Below are positions 11,537 through 20,049 of a stretch of 47,503 nucleotides of DNA, piece after piece. The position numbers and the translations under genes are program-made. Within the stretch, counting starts at the first letter, position 1. Each line of letters starts with the position of its first letter. Source of the stretch: Chara braunii. Lineage: Eukaryota > Streptophyta > Charophyceae > Charales > Characeae. The stretch covers positions 2,378,814 to 2,426,316 of the forward strand of contig BFEA01000022.1 of the NCBI GenBank assembly GCA_003427395.1. The letters run 5' to 3'. The notes under the pieces were generated by a model. It did not search any database and had not been told where the DNA came from. It saw only the letters and a program-made list of their open reading frames with translations.

Positions 11537-12700
11537 TCGCACGACAACGCTCCCGCCACCGGACACTTTGGAGTCAACCGAACGATTGGCCGACTTCGCG
11601 AGCGCTTTTGGTGGCCCGGCCTTCTTGGCGACGTCACACGCTATTGCGAGTTATGCGAAGTTTGCGGACGTTGCAAATCCCACAATCATCGTCCGTACGG
11701 CGAGTTGCGACCATTACCGGTCCCCTTGCGCCAAAGGGAAACGATTGCCATGGATATCATCGGGCCGTTCCCCAAGCACAAGACTGGTATGGATGAGATT
11801 CTCACGGTGGTCGACCGACTCACCAAGTTTGCCATGTTTTTGCCTTGCCGCTATCATGCAAGGGCACCAGAGTTGGCCGAGGTTCTTTGGGCCGGTTGGA
11901 TTCGAACCAAGGGTTACCGCAAGGAAATCGTCTGCGACCACGACACTCGACTCATGTTCGATTTTTGGTTGGCCCTCATCAAACGATGGGGCTCATCTCT
12001 CAAGCCGAGTTCGGCTCGCCACCCCCAAACCGATGGCCAAACGGAGAGGGCGCATCAGACCGCACAGGTTCTCCTTCGCACTCTCATCCGTCGCGACCAA
12101 AAGGATAGGTTTGAGCGGCTGCCGGATGTCGAGTTGGCATACAATTCGTCCATCCATCCGGCTATTGGGATGTCGCCCTTTGAGTCCGAGCACGGCTCAC
12201 CGGTCACCTCTCCGTTGGACACAATCATCCCACGGGCGGCCGAGAGTGACGACCATCTTCTTTTCTTGTGTCGGATGCAAGAGCTACTTGTCAAGGCACG
12301 CGACCAGATGGCAAAGACGCAACAACGCATGAGCCAACAGGCCAATCGCCAGTGTCTTCCTTGTCCATTCCGTGTCGGCGACGTCGTGTGGGTTTTCGCC
12401 GCGGAATTCAGCCTCGAACAAGATATCTCTCCCAAGCTCCCCGGAAATGGATGGGGCCCTGGCCGATCGTGGCACCTGATGGGATGCACCGAAAGGACCT
12501 TCCTTTGTCATTCAGGTGCCCGCCCACCTGCCCGTCTACTCGGTGTTTCACTGCTCCAAGTTGACTCTTTACACGCCAGCGGAACATGACGACTTTCCCT
12601 GGCGACGATCGCAAGACCCACCCTCTAGGGCCGGTTTTCAAGAGGTTGGCGACATCATCTTCCACGTTCCGAACGTTTTGCGTACTGCACCCATAAAGCT
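11537..12700 (+). pseudogene. Ty3/gypsy integrase (HHCC + DDE core + C-terminal domain)
   Basis: Integrase inserts retroelement cDNA into the chromosome. The frame is open from about 11537 to 12430. The HHCC zinc-binding domain carries HDNAPATGHFG, then RFWWPGLL and the CELC/CGRC cysteines (to about 11685). The DDE catalytic core has Asp at 11753 (MDIIGPFP), Asp at 11936 (VCDHD) and Glu at 12044 (QTDGQTE). The second Asp and the Glu are separated by exactly 35 residues, the D-35-E spacing. The C-terminal part (FRVGDVVWVF) shifts frame near 12430 and continues in other frames through the WMGPWPIV and HLPVYSVFHCSKL blocks. This piece is far better kept than the gag-RT piece at 314-4500. It may therefore be a separate or younger copy. 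Confidence 0.88.
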
Positions 12701-12864
12701 GATCTTTGGTTGACCCGTGGAACTACAAGGAACAGCTCCGGATGTTCTCTCACGTTCCGAACGCAAGTTGCAAGGCAAGCCGGTATCTTCGACTCCACGT
12801 CGCACCCGCGTCCAGGTTCCACCTTCAGATCGTCAGCTTCGCCCTCGACCCGGCTTGACTTCAT

Positions 12865-12875
12865 AAGGAGGGGGG
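12865..12875 (+). other. Polypurine tract next to 3' LTR
   Basis: AAGGAGGGGGG sits just after the end of the integrase/pol region and immediately before TGTGTTAAATGC. This matches a plus-strand primer (polypurine tract) followed by an LTR beginning with TG. Confidence 0.55.
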
Positions 12876-13620
12876 TGTGTTAAATGCTGCGCCTGCACAC
12901 AGGCCCAATTGAGGGGCTCGACGATTGCTGAGGGGCCCCCAGGCCGCATGCCCATCAGACATGTGCCCTGGAGGCCCACGGCGGCCCCCAGGGCACAGAT
13001 TTCGAATATAGGCGGTATTTATTTATTTATTTACTTACCTGCTGTCCTGTTTTGGTCTGTGCAGACGTCGTTTGGGACTTGCAGTCCCCAAGGTACGACC
13101 TTGGGACTGGGTACACCAGAGGCAGGGCCTAAAGAGGCCAGGCGCGCTTTTCCGCCTTGCTGCATCAGCAGCACAGTCTGAACTCCCGGTAGGGACNTGG
13201 GACTGGGTACACCAGAGGCAGGGCCTAAAGAGGCCAGGCGCGCTTTTCCGCCTTGCTGCATCAGCAGCACAGTCTGAACTCCCGGTAGGGACCCAGACCG
13301 GCTGGGCCATTTTGAGGCCAGCACCAGGCAGGCCCAGCCTCGCCCAGCGGTATGTATAGCTGGGCAGTGGCTGGGCAAGGGACAGTTCGGGTAGCTCACT
13401 TATTGAGCGACACACTACTGGTTGGAGGCTGCGCTATTCTGGCGCGGCGCTGCGAAGCTGGGGAGTAGAGGTTCAGGAGGTAGGGAGAGAGGCGGAGGCC
13501 TACCTGTAGCGGCGAACTTACCTGGCGCCATAGCTGGGCTCCGCGCGGTACCTGCACAGGGCGACCACACAGTCAGTGCGGTGGCAGCTACCCACAGGTG
13601 AGACAGCGAGGAGGACGACA
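12876..13620 (+). repeat. Putative 3' LTR of the gypsy integrase copy
   Basis: The sequence after the polypurine tract starts with TG and has no coding content. It contains strong hairpins: a 10-bp stem at 12962-12997 (TGTGCCCTGG with CCAGGGCACA) and a stem of about 11 bp at 13084-13108 (AGTCCC..AAGGT with ACCTTGGGACT). A TTTA repeat lies at about 13018-13035. No second copy is in the window, so the right border is uncertain. The end given is a guess placed before the TC microsatellite. Confidence 0.4.
13102..13292. repeat. Identical 95-bp direct duplication around a single N
   Basis: Positions 13102-13196 and 13198-13292 are identical as far as I can read them and are separated only by one N at 13197. 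This is the pattern of two contig ends that overlap but were not merged. I regard it as an assembly artefact, not a biological duplication. Confidence 0.85.
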
Positions 13621-13649
13621 TCTTCTTCTTCCTCTTTGTCCTACATCTC

Positions 13650-13650
<1 letters not shown>

Positions 13651-13718
<68 letters not shown>

Positions 13719-13811
13719 NNNNNNNNNNNNNNNNNNNNNNNNNNNNNNNNNNNNNNNNNNNNNNNNNNNNNNNNNNNNNNNNNNNNNNNNNNNNNNNNNN
13801 NNNNNNNNNNN

Positions 13812-13899
<88 letters not shown>
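13651..13899. repeat. (TC)n microsatellite containing a 93-N gap
   Basis: Pure TC repeats lie on both sides of an assembly gap (13719-13811). The apparent long Ser-Leu or Arg-Glu open frames here are artefacts of the repeat. True length is unknown. Confidence 0.97.
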
Positions 13900-13902
<3 letters not shown>

Positions 13903-14402
13903 CTCTTCCCTCCTTCCTCCTTCTTCTTCTTCAGATACGAGAGAGAGAGGTTACAGGTAGAGGATACAGGCAGAGGGTACAATGGGCATTGTGCCCAGGA
14001 TCTGATTCGACATCTTGATTGGACATCGGCAAAGGGACTATTTTTGGACTTTGCTAGTGCGATCTTGGTCTCCTCCCTCGCCTCCATCTTTGTCTCTCTC
14101 TTTTTCCCCCATCTCTCATCTGTGGTACCTCCCCATGTGCGTGCACAAGGAGGGACCTCTCTTCTTGGTGTGCGGTCCCTCCTCCTCCTCTCACATGTGT
14201 GATGTATGATGGGATGTCGAGTCAGTCCCGGTCAGGTCAGGACTTATCTTAAAGTCTTCCACTGCGTTACTATGTGCCATTTTGTATGTATCAGGATGTA
14301 CATTGCTTGTTGATGTTCCACTGACATTGCATGTTCCACTCGGTCCTTTTCATCACATTGCGGATCCTTGGCTGTACCTACATTGCCCAAGTGGGCATGT
14401 AT

Positions 14403-14470
<68 letters not shown>

Positions 14471-14690
14471 ACCTTCTTGTTGTGTGAGAGATCGTGGCCA
14501 TAGCAACCAAGCTACTTGCACACAAACTTGTTTGGACTTTGTAGAGCCGCGAGCTGTTAGTTGCCCATAGGAAAAGTGGGCTCGGGAAGTTGATTGCAAG
14601 ATAACTCCACATATGTTGTGGCTTTGGTATTCTTCTCACCTTGTGTTCTTGAATGAGAGTGATGGACTTGGGATGTTGCTTTGATGCAGG
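13900..14690. other. Non-coding stretch with (GA)n at 14406-14468
   Basis: Apart from a 63-bp GA microsatellite at 14406-14468, nothing recognisable is present. It lies upstream of the Ca2+-ATPase exon and may be intron or 5' flank of that gene. Confidence 0.5.
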
Positions 14691-14693
14691 AAC

Positions 14694-14780
14694 CTCGGCC
14701 TCGTTATACTGGTGAACAGAGGGGTTGAATTTCCATTCAAAATGCCACTTATGTGTGCTCATCCGCTTGTGGATTTCATC
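14694..14780 (-). CDS. Possible minus-strand exon, product unknown
   Basis: On the minus strand an acceptor-like CATTTGCAG at 14781-14789 precedes an 87-bp open segment of 29 codons, protein-like in composition (DEIHKRMSTHKWHFEWKFNP at its start). It ends at GAG followed by GTTCCT, a weak donor. Both ends are in phase 0. The open frame continues well beyond the donor, so the exon could be longer. I recognise no family. It could equally be chance open sequence inside the neighbouring plus-strand gene. Confidence 0.25.
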
Positions 14781-15191
14781 CTGCAAATGATATACGTAAA
14801 CTTGCGGAGGTGATCTGAAGATCACTGAATGATCAATGCATGGACTGATTGTTTGAAGGTTAAGGTGCATTTGACTGCTGGGTCAATTGTGACTGGTGTT
14901 TTTTTGTATTTCACTCTTTTCAGGTGCATACAGAGGTATATTTGGATTTGTGCTCGCACTTTTCCTGCATTATGCGACTGCAGATTCTTTGGTTTTCATG
15001 CTTGCCATTTAAAATAGATATGCTCCACCTTTTTTTTTAACCTCTGATCCTCGCACAGCCGCTCTGTATGCCAGCAGCTCTAGTTCATTGCTGGTTCTCA
15101 TTCATCCTGTTCATTATAGACATGCTTACACTTGCAGTCTTGCAGCCAGGTTAAATAACTTTGTGATGGTTTTGTCTGTTTGGACTGGAAG

Positions 15192-15317
15192 GTGGCTGGA
15201 CTTGTCTCTAGACTGCACAGTGATGCTGTGGATGGTATACACCCGGATGAAGTTGAAGAGCGCATGGGAGTATTTGACTCAAACCGATATTCTAAGAAGC
15301 GCATGAAGAGCTTCTCT
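15192..15317 (+). CDS. Type IIB P-type Ca2+-ATPase, exon before TM1
   Basis: These 42 codons match the N-terminal cytosolic segment just before the first membrane helix of plant autoinhibited Ca2+-ATPases (ACA/PMCA type). Family landmarks are in order: VAGL, DGI, an acidic stretch, ER..VF.SN.Y, and KK..KSF. The exon starts after AG at 15190-15191 and ends at TCT followed by GTAGGT, a good donor, both in phase 0. The pump exports Ca2+ from the cytosol using ATP. It joins in phase with the exon at 18301, which continues the conserved sequence into TM1. Upstream exons and most of the protein (phosphorylation site, ATP-binding domain) were not found in the window. Confidence 0.82.
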
Positions 15318-16203
15318 GTAGGTTCAATGTCTTCGACTACCCCAATCTCATTAGTTTTTTTAGCATCAGGCTGTTACCTGCATGTTCCTGACATTACCTT
15401 CCATTGCTTGCCTCTCCATGTTGACTGCTAGAGAGCAGAAGCTCTCTGTGCTTTTTTCTTTTCTTTTTTGAATAGTCTCCCTCGTTATATTCATAGCCAT
15501 CATCCTTTCATTTCTTCTCTTGGATGTCCACTGCTTGAGGTCGTGCTGTCTGTTGCTCCTGTCATTACTGTTCCTATTCTGGCAGTGGCTGTTGTGGGGG
15601 GTAACTGTGGAAGGGGTAACTGTGGCGTTTCTGAGTGATTATCATTATGATGCTTGTGGCCATTCTATTTTGTTCTTGCTGTGAAGTCAAACAAAAGAAG
15701 AATGAGTTGAGGAGTGAAAAAGAATGGAGGGAAAAAGAATGAGGAGAGAAGAGGAAGAAGAAAACAAATGGAACTGATGTCATCGTGTTCCATATTTGGC
15801 CACCATCTGTACTCTGCATCACCACCTCTAACTCTTCTGTACTCCTGAAAGAAAAGTAGGCCCGGCGTAACGCTCTGCGCGGGCCCAGGAAAATCCCGAA
15901 ACGAGGCGGTACTGTGTAAGGGGAGTCGATGTGTCGCATTAGTTTCGGCTTTGTTTTTGTTTTGCAGTTCGGGAAGGTTCGACGCGTTTTATTTCTTTAA
16001 GTTTTGGGGGACCGTATGCCTGTTTCGCCGACACTTTCTTTTTTTTGTTTGCGGGGGTGGCGCGAGGCCCAGGCCTTAGGCTGAGTGTAACCGTGCCGGT
16101 CATGGGCGTGGCCGCATGTTTGAATACAAACACATAGCAGGCCCACTCAACAAGACTGGAATTCTACCCCTCTTCACGCACAACACCGCCTGTGTGTGTG
16201 TGT

Positions 16204-16205
<2 letters not shown>

Positions 16206-16267
<62 letters not shown>

Positions 16268-16268
16268 N

Positions 16269-16338
<70 letters not shown>
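16206..16338. repeat. (GA)n microsatellite with a single N
   Basis: Uninterrupted GA repeat apart from one N at 16268, inside the Ca2+-ATPase intron. The single N probably marks an unresolved contig join, so the true length is uncertain. Confidence 0.95.
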
Positions 16339-16340
<2 letters not shown>

Positions 16341-16747
16341 CAATTCGCCATGCTATGCCAATCTACCTATTCCGTTTTGGGGCCGAGTATGAGCCTTGCT
16401 CCACTACTCTCCACATGCACAAAAGACAAAAAATATGGCAGTGCATCTTACCATGTTATAGCGGAAGATTTATTCTTCTTATTTTCCACATTTGGTGAGT
16501 GGTGGAGCCAGGCATTATAAACAGAACTCTCCACGTCTTCGCGCACATTGCATGCACAGAGAGAGTGAGAGAGGGGGGGCGGGTAGAGACGAAGGTGGAG
16601 GAAGAAAAGAGGGTGCAGGGTCAAACGAGGCAACCTCTGTCCCCACGTGAGACAATTAACTCCAAGAATATCAAGAGTCGGGCCCAGAGTGGGAACATGT
16701 TGTCAGCAGTCAACCACGGCCACAGATCTGGTGCGCAATCCAAGGTT

Positions 16748-16863
16748 GTGTGCATTTGTTTCAGGAGATTCCAGGGCATACTGGGCCCAGGCACAATCAA
16801 AGGCTGTCTGCATTTGTTCCAGAAGATTCCGGGTCCTCCTGGGTCCAGGCACATTGAGGCTGA
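16748..16863. repeat. Diverged tandem duplication, unit about 57 bp
   Basis: Two copies share TGCATTTGTT, CAGGAGATTCC/CAGAAGATTCC and GGCCCAGGCACA/GGTCCAGGCACA. They differ by scattered substitutions and lie in the intron. Confidence 0.75.
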
Positions 16864-17144
16864 CGGCAAATCTGGACCCCCAAGATTGAGAAATCTCCAC
16901 CATTGGAGGAGGCAGGCTGAGGCAGGCCTTGGCCGGTCAACGCTACGACAGGGCAGCCAGTCCCAGCAGCTCATTCATTCCACCTTGCACAAGCTGGTGG
17001 CCAGAGAACTGTTGGTGAGGTAGAAAGGAGAGGGGAGGCTGGTACCAGAGAGGGAAAGTCGGTCGCAAGCCAGGAACGGGAGAGAGGGTGGTAGCCATAG
17101 CTAGGAAAGGTACCTAGCGCCAGAAAGAGGGTGATCAGGTCTGT

Positions 17145-17146
<2 letters not shown>

Positions 17147-17214
<68 letters not shown>
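17147..17214. repeat. (GA)n microsatellite
   Basis: A 68-bp pure GA tract in the Ca2+-ATPase intron. A CCATAGCT motif lies 60 bp upstream (17094), as is common around GA tracts elsewhere in this window. Confidence 0.95.
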
Positions 17215-17218
<4 letters not shown>

Positions 17219-17400
17219 ACACTCACCTTGACTTACCTGTGGGCTGTTGATACTGGAGCTGCTGGTCACATCAGGAGGCTGAAGGAATCAGGCGCCAGCC
17301 TCCATAGCCAGGATTGATACCTTTGGAGAGACTTCACCCGTCGTCATGGAGAGACTTGCATGCTGAGGTGGCAAGTTGGTCGGAGAAGGTCCCGGAAGTG

Positions 17401-17560
17401 AAGAGACATGTCAATTGCATTAATGAAACCCACTGAGTCTTCTGGGATTACATTGAGTGCCTCTGGACTGACTCAAGAGCCATGTTAATTGTATTAATGA
17501 AGAGCCCACTGCGTATTCTGGGATTACATTAAATGCCTCTAGACTGATTCAGCATATGTG
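17401..17560. repeat. Diverged tandem duplication, unit about 80 bp
   Basis: Two copies each contain CATGTYAATTG, ATTAATGAA, CCCACTG, TCTGGGATTACATT and GCCTCTRGACTGA in the same order. They differ at scattered positions, so this is old, not an assembly effect. Confidence 0.8.
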
Positions 17561-17722
17561 TGGTTCCGTTTTGAGTGTGTTACAGCTACTTAGCACCTGT
17601 GAAAACTTCTCATGATTGATTGGCTCATTGCACTCTTGCTGCATATTTTTTCTTTTGGGGTAAAAAGGCTCTGAAGTTCTTTTTGTGGGACTGACAATGC
17701 CGCAAATTCATGCATGGACACA

Positions 17723-17827
17723 CTACCTTCTTCCCCCAAACAGACCTGATCATGACTGTGTCTAGTCAGGAATGCGGCTCATACACATTCGCGGCGATTG
17801 GTGGTTGTGTTTGGGGGAAGAAGGTAG
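17723..17827. repeat. Perfect 20-bp inverted repeat, 65-nt spacer
   Basis: CTACCTTCTTCCCCCAAACA at 17723-17742 is the exact reverse complement of 17808-17827. The spacer holds a further 5-bp hairpin (TGACT/AGTCA). The whole 105-bp unit could fold as one long hairpin within the Ca2+-ATPase intron. Candidates are a very small MITE or a microRNA-type precursor. No flanking target duplication is obvious. Confidence 0.8.
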
Positions 17828-18300
17828 GCTATCAAAAGTATCCCTCAATTTTAGTAGGATCTGTCTGAGTTTCCAAAGTTCACTCTGGGAAGACCATGTG
17901 CATGGGATCAGGAAGGGCAAACACAACTTGCATGGTCCAGTCCTTCGCCTAGTAGAACAAAATCACTATATGACCTCAATTTGAGATATCGGTTTTATGT
18001 TTTTCCAGCCAGACACGATTGCACATAATATGTGACTGCACAGTTGGAATGATAATCACCTAGCTCTTTTTCCAGCCTGCAGAATTTCAGACGTGACAGG
18101 TGCAAATGGTCTTTTTGAACTTTTTCAGCTTTTGACAATTGAAACGGGACAAACCGCTAAGATCAATACAAAGGATTGAATTCTTCGTCTGTTATTCAAC
18201 AACTCTATGTCTATGCCTCAGCCACCATTTGTAAGGGGCAGATGGCTTACAATTCATCTTACTGATCTTCTTTGATTTTTGGAATGCCGTATGGGTGCAG

Positions 18301-18390
18301 AGATTTTTTTTTGAAGCGTTTCAGGATCCAACTCTTGTTATTTTGACAGTCTGTGCAGTTGTATCCGTTGTTGTGGGCATCATTGCCAAG
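18301..18390 (+). CDS. Type IIB P-type Ca2+-ATPase, TM1 exon
   Basis: Thirty codons continue directly from the exon at 15192-15317. They encode FFFEAFQDPTLVILTV and then a hydrophobic helix (CAVVSVVVGIIA), the first membrane span of the pump; family members have F.EA.QD.TL.IL followed by such a helix. The acceptor is GGGTGCAG at 18293-18300 and the donor is AAG followed by GTGCGTG at 18391, phase 0 at both ends. The next expected exon (second span) was not found before the LTR at 18941. The gene may resume outside the window or be broken by insertions. Confidence 0.83.
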
Positions 18391-18940
18391 GTGCGTGCTT
18401 CACTTCTTTCAGAGTTGCTTACCCCAGCTGTTGGAGGACTTGATGGTGAATACCTGCAATGGGGGATTTGTGGACAAAATGAGAGTGGGTTTGTTGCTCT
18501 CACAGACCTCTTCTTTTCAGCAAGTGCAATTGTCCTTAACAATCATTGCCATCCGAAAGGCTCGGATGATGCAACATGTAAACCAATGAAAGAGCTATAG
18601 TGATGCAAGCAGTTAACAATCAATGTGTGCCAAGCCTCAATGAAAGGTCAGCGTGCGTCCACAAGTGTCTCAATCAATGTGCCCCAATAGAAGGCCGTCA
18701 ACAATGGCACAACACATGATCACCCATCTGCATTTGGGTCAGTAGATCTCTTCTGTGAGCAAGAGGATAAGGAAAGTAAAGCTAATCCTAGTCATTGACT
18801 CCATTCCATTAATTCTTTTTCTTATTGTTCCTCATTTCTCTTGCATACCTTTTTTTTTTTCTTTTTTTTTGGGTCATGCTCAAATTCTGAATTATTTAAA
18901 ACCTCTTCAGTTCATATAAACAAACTTTTAACAACGGCGG
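18391..18940. other. Downstream intron or flank of the Ca2+-ATPase, no exon found
   Basis: The open frame running from the TM1 exon to 18600 does not match the family's second membrane span. T-rich tracts lie at 18850-18870. No other gene seen. Confidence 0.45.
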
Positions 18941-19815
18941 TGAAACGGTATTCACCAGTTCGTAGTAGCTGATGCAGATCCCAGGGCTCGATCCCTAGTC
19001 CCCACCTTACCTGTGTACGGCACCTGTGTCAACCCGAAGTGTTGAACCTGCGACCTGTAGGACTGCCAGTGGTAGGCTGGTTATCGTAGGTTACAGGGTA
19101 TAGTGGATTCGAACTGTAGACCTGTCGGGTAGGAGTCTAGAGAGTCCAGAGGTCGTAGCTGTAGACTTTCCGAAGGGTCAAAGTCGTAGCTGCTACTTAC
19201 CTGAAAGGGCCAAAGTCGTAGCTGCTACAGGACCGAAAGGCCAAGTAGGTGCTTCTAGAAGTGGCCTTTCGGAGTCAGCCCACTATAGGTCAAGGCAAGT
19301 GGGCAAGTGGTGGAAGTCCCAGTCCAGTCAGTCCGGTCCAGTCCAGCAAGTACCGCCTGGGACTGTATGCACCGTGGGCCAGGGAAACAGGGCAGGCCGA
19401 CGAGCCACAGAAGTATAAATCCAGAGGCCGCGCACAGCCATTCATTCATTCCTTCGGAAGCCATGCGGAAGCGCTGCCTCAGCGGCTTGTGCAAGGAGGT
19501 CTGCAGCAGCCCGAAGTCGAAGTGGGCCAGGAGCGTAGCATAGCGATAGGGTAGAGGCAGCCATAGCTGCCATAGCTGTAGTAAGAGTGAAGTGTGTGTG
19601 TGTATGTGCGAGTGTTCAGAGTGACGCGTGTGGGATATCCAGGGTGATCCGTTGTGTGTGAACAGTGAGTTGTTGGGCGCTGAGTCGCCATAGCCAGAGG
19701 AAGTGAACTCTTATCTGGATACCATATCTCTGAGTTCTGTGTGGGCGCATGTCGCCAGTTTTCTGCTCTGCTGTTTACATGCATGAAAAGTGTGAATGAG
19801 ACGAGTCTGATTGCA
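18941..19815 (+). repeat. LTR of family-X Ty3/gypsy element, copy A (5' LTR)
   Basis: The segment begins TGAAACGGTATTCACC and ends CTGATTGCA, giving the usual TG..CA borders. It aligns along its length with the LTRs at 22024-22835 (reverse) and 34977-35839. Shared landmarks are the early GGGCTCGATCC-like block, TATAAAT at 19414, the ATTCATTC block just after it, and a GT-rich run. It is directly followed by a primer-binding site at 19816, which makes it a 5' LTR in plus orientation. Length 875 bp. Confidence 0.85.
19414..19420 (+). promoter_or_regulatory. LTR TATA box, copy A
   Basis: TATAAAT lies at the equivalent place in all three family-X LTRs (also 35373-35379 and reverse strand 22467-22473), about 20 bp before an ATTCATTC block. 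It likely sets the start of the element's transcript. Confidence 0.65.
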
Positions 19816-19829
19816 TTGGTATCGGAGCT
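19816..19829 (+). other. Primer-binding site, copy A
   Basis: TTGGTATCGGAGCT follows the LTR end after one base. It matches the common plant retroelement PBS TGGTATCAGAGC, complementary to initiator-Met tRNA, at 11 of 12 positions. The same sequence follows the LTR at 35839. Confidence 0.75.
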
Positions 19830-19975
19830 GGTACCCGCTATTCCATGCGCGCCGTCGTGTGCAGGCCTTGAGGCGCCGTAGCGGAGGTGGCCGCCGAGGG
19901 ACACAGTCCGCCATAGTGGACCTGAGGTTGGAGAAGCCGCCGCACACCTACAAGAAGGCCACGACGAAGAAGAAG

Positions 19976-20049
<74 letters not shown>

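Larger units (their letters stand above)
15318..18300 (+). other. Ca2+-ATPase intron, about 3 kb, repeat-filled
   Basis: The intron runs from GTAGGT (15318) to ATGGGTGCAG (ends 18300) between two phase-0 exons. It contains a GA tract at 16206-16338 (with one N at 16268), a second GA tract at 17147-17214, a tandem pair of about 57 bp at 16748-16863, a tandem pair of about 80 bp at 17401-17560, and a perfect 20-bp inverted repeat at 17723-17827. Short open frames inside it show no family similarity. Confidence 0.7.

Noticed and set aside
13641-14087. Long Arg-Glu or Ser-Leu open frames across GA/TC tracts (also 16116-16520, 19479-20150, 35794-36235)
   Set aside because: They are translations of dinucleotide repeats and gap Ns, without any conserved sequence outside the tract.
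18391-18600. Continuation of the Ca2+-ATPase exon to 18600
   Set aside because: The sequence after 18390 does not match the expected second membrane span, and GTGCGTG at 18391 is a good splice donor.
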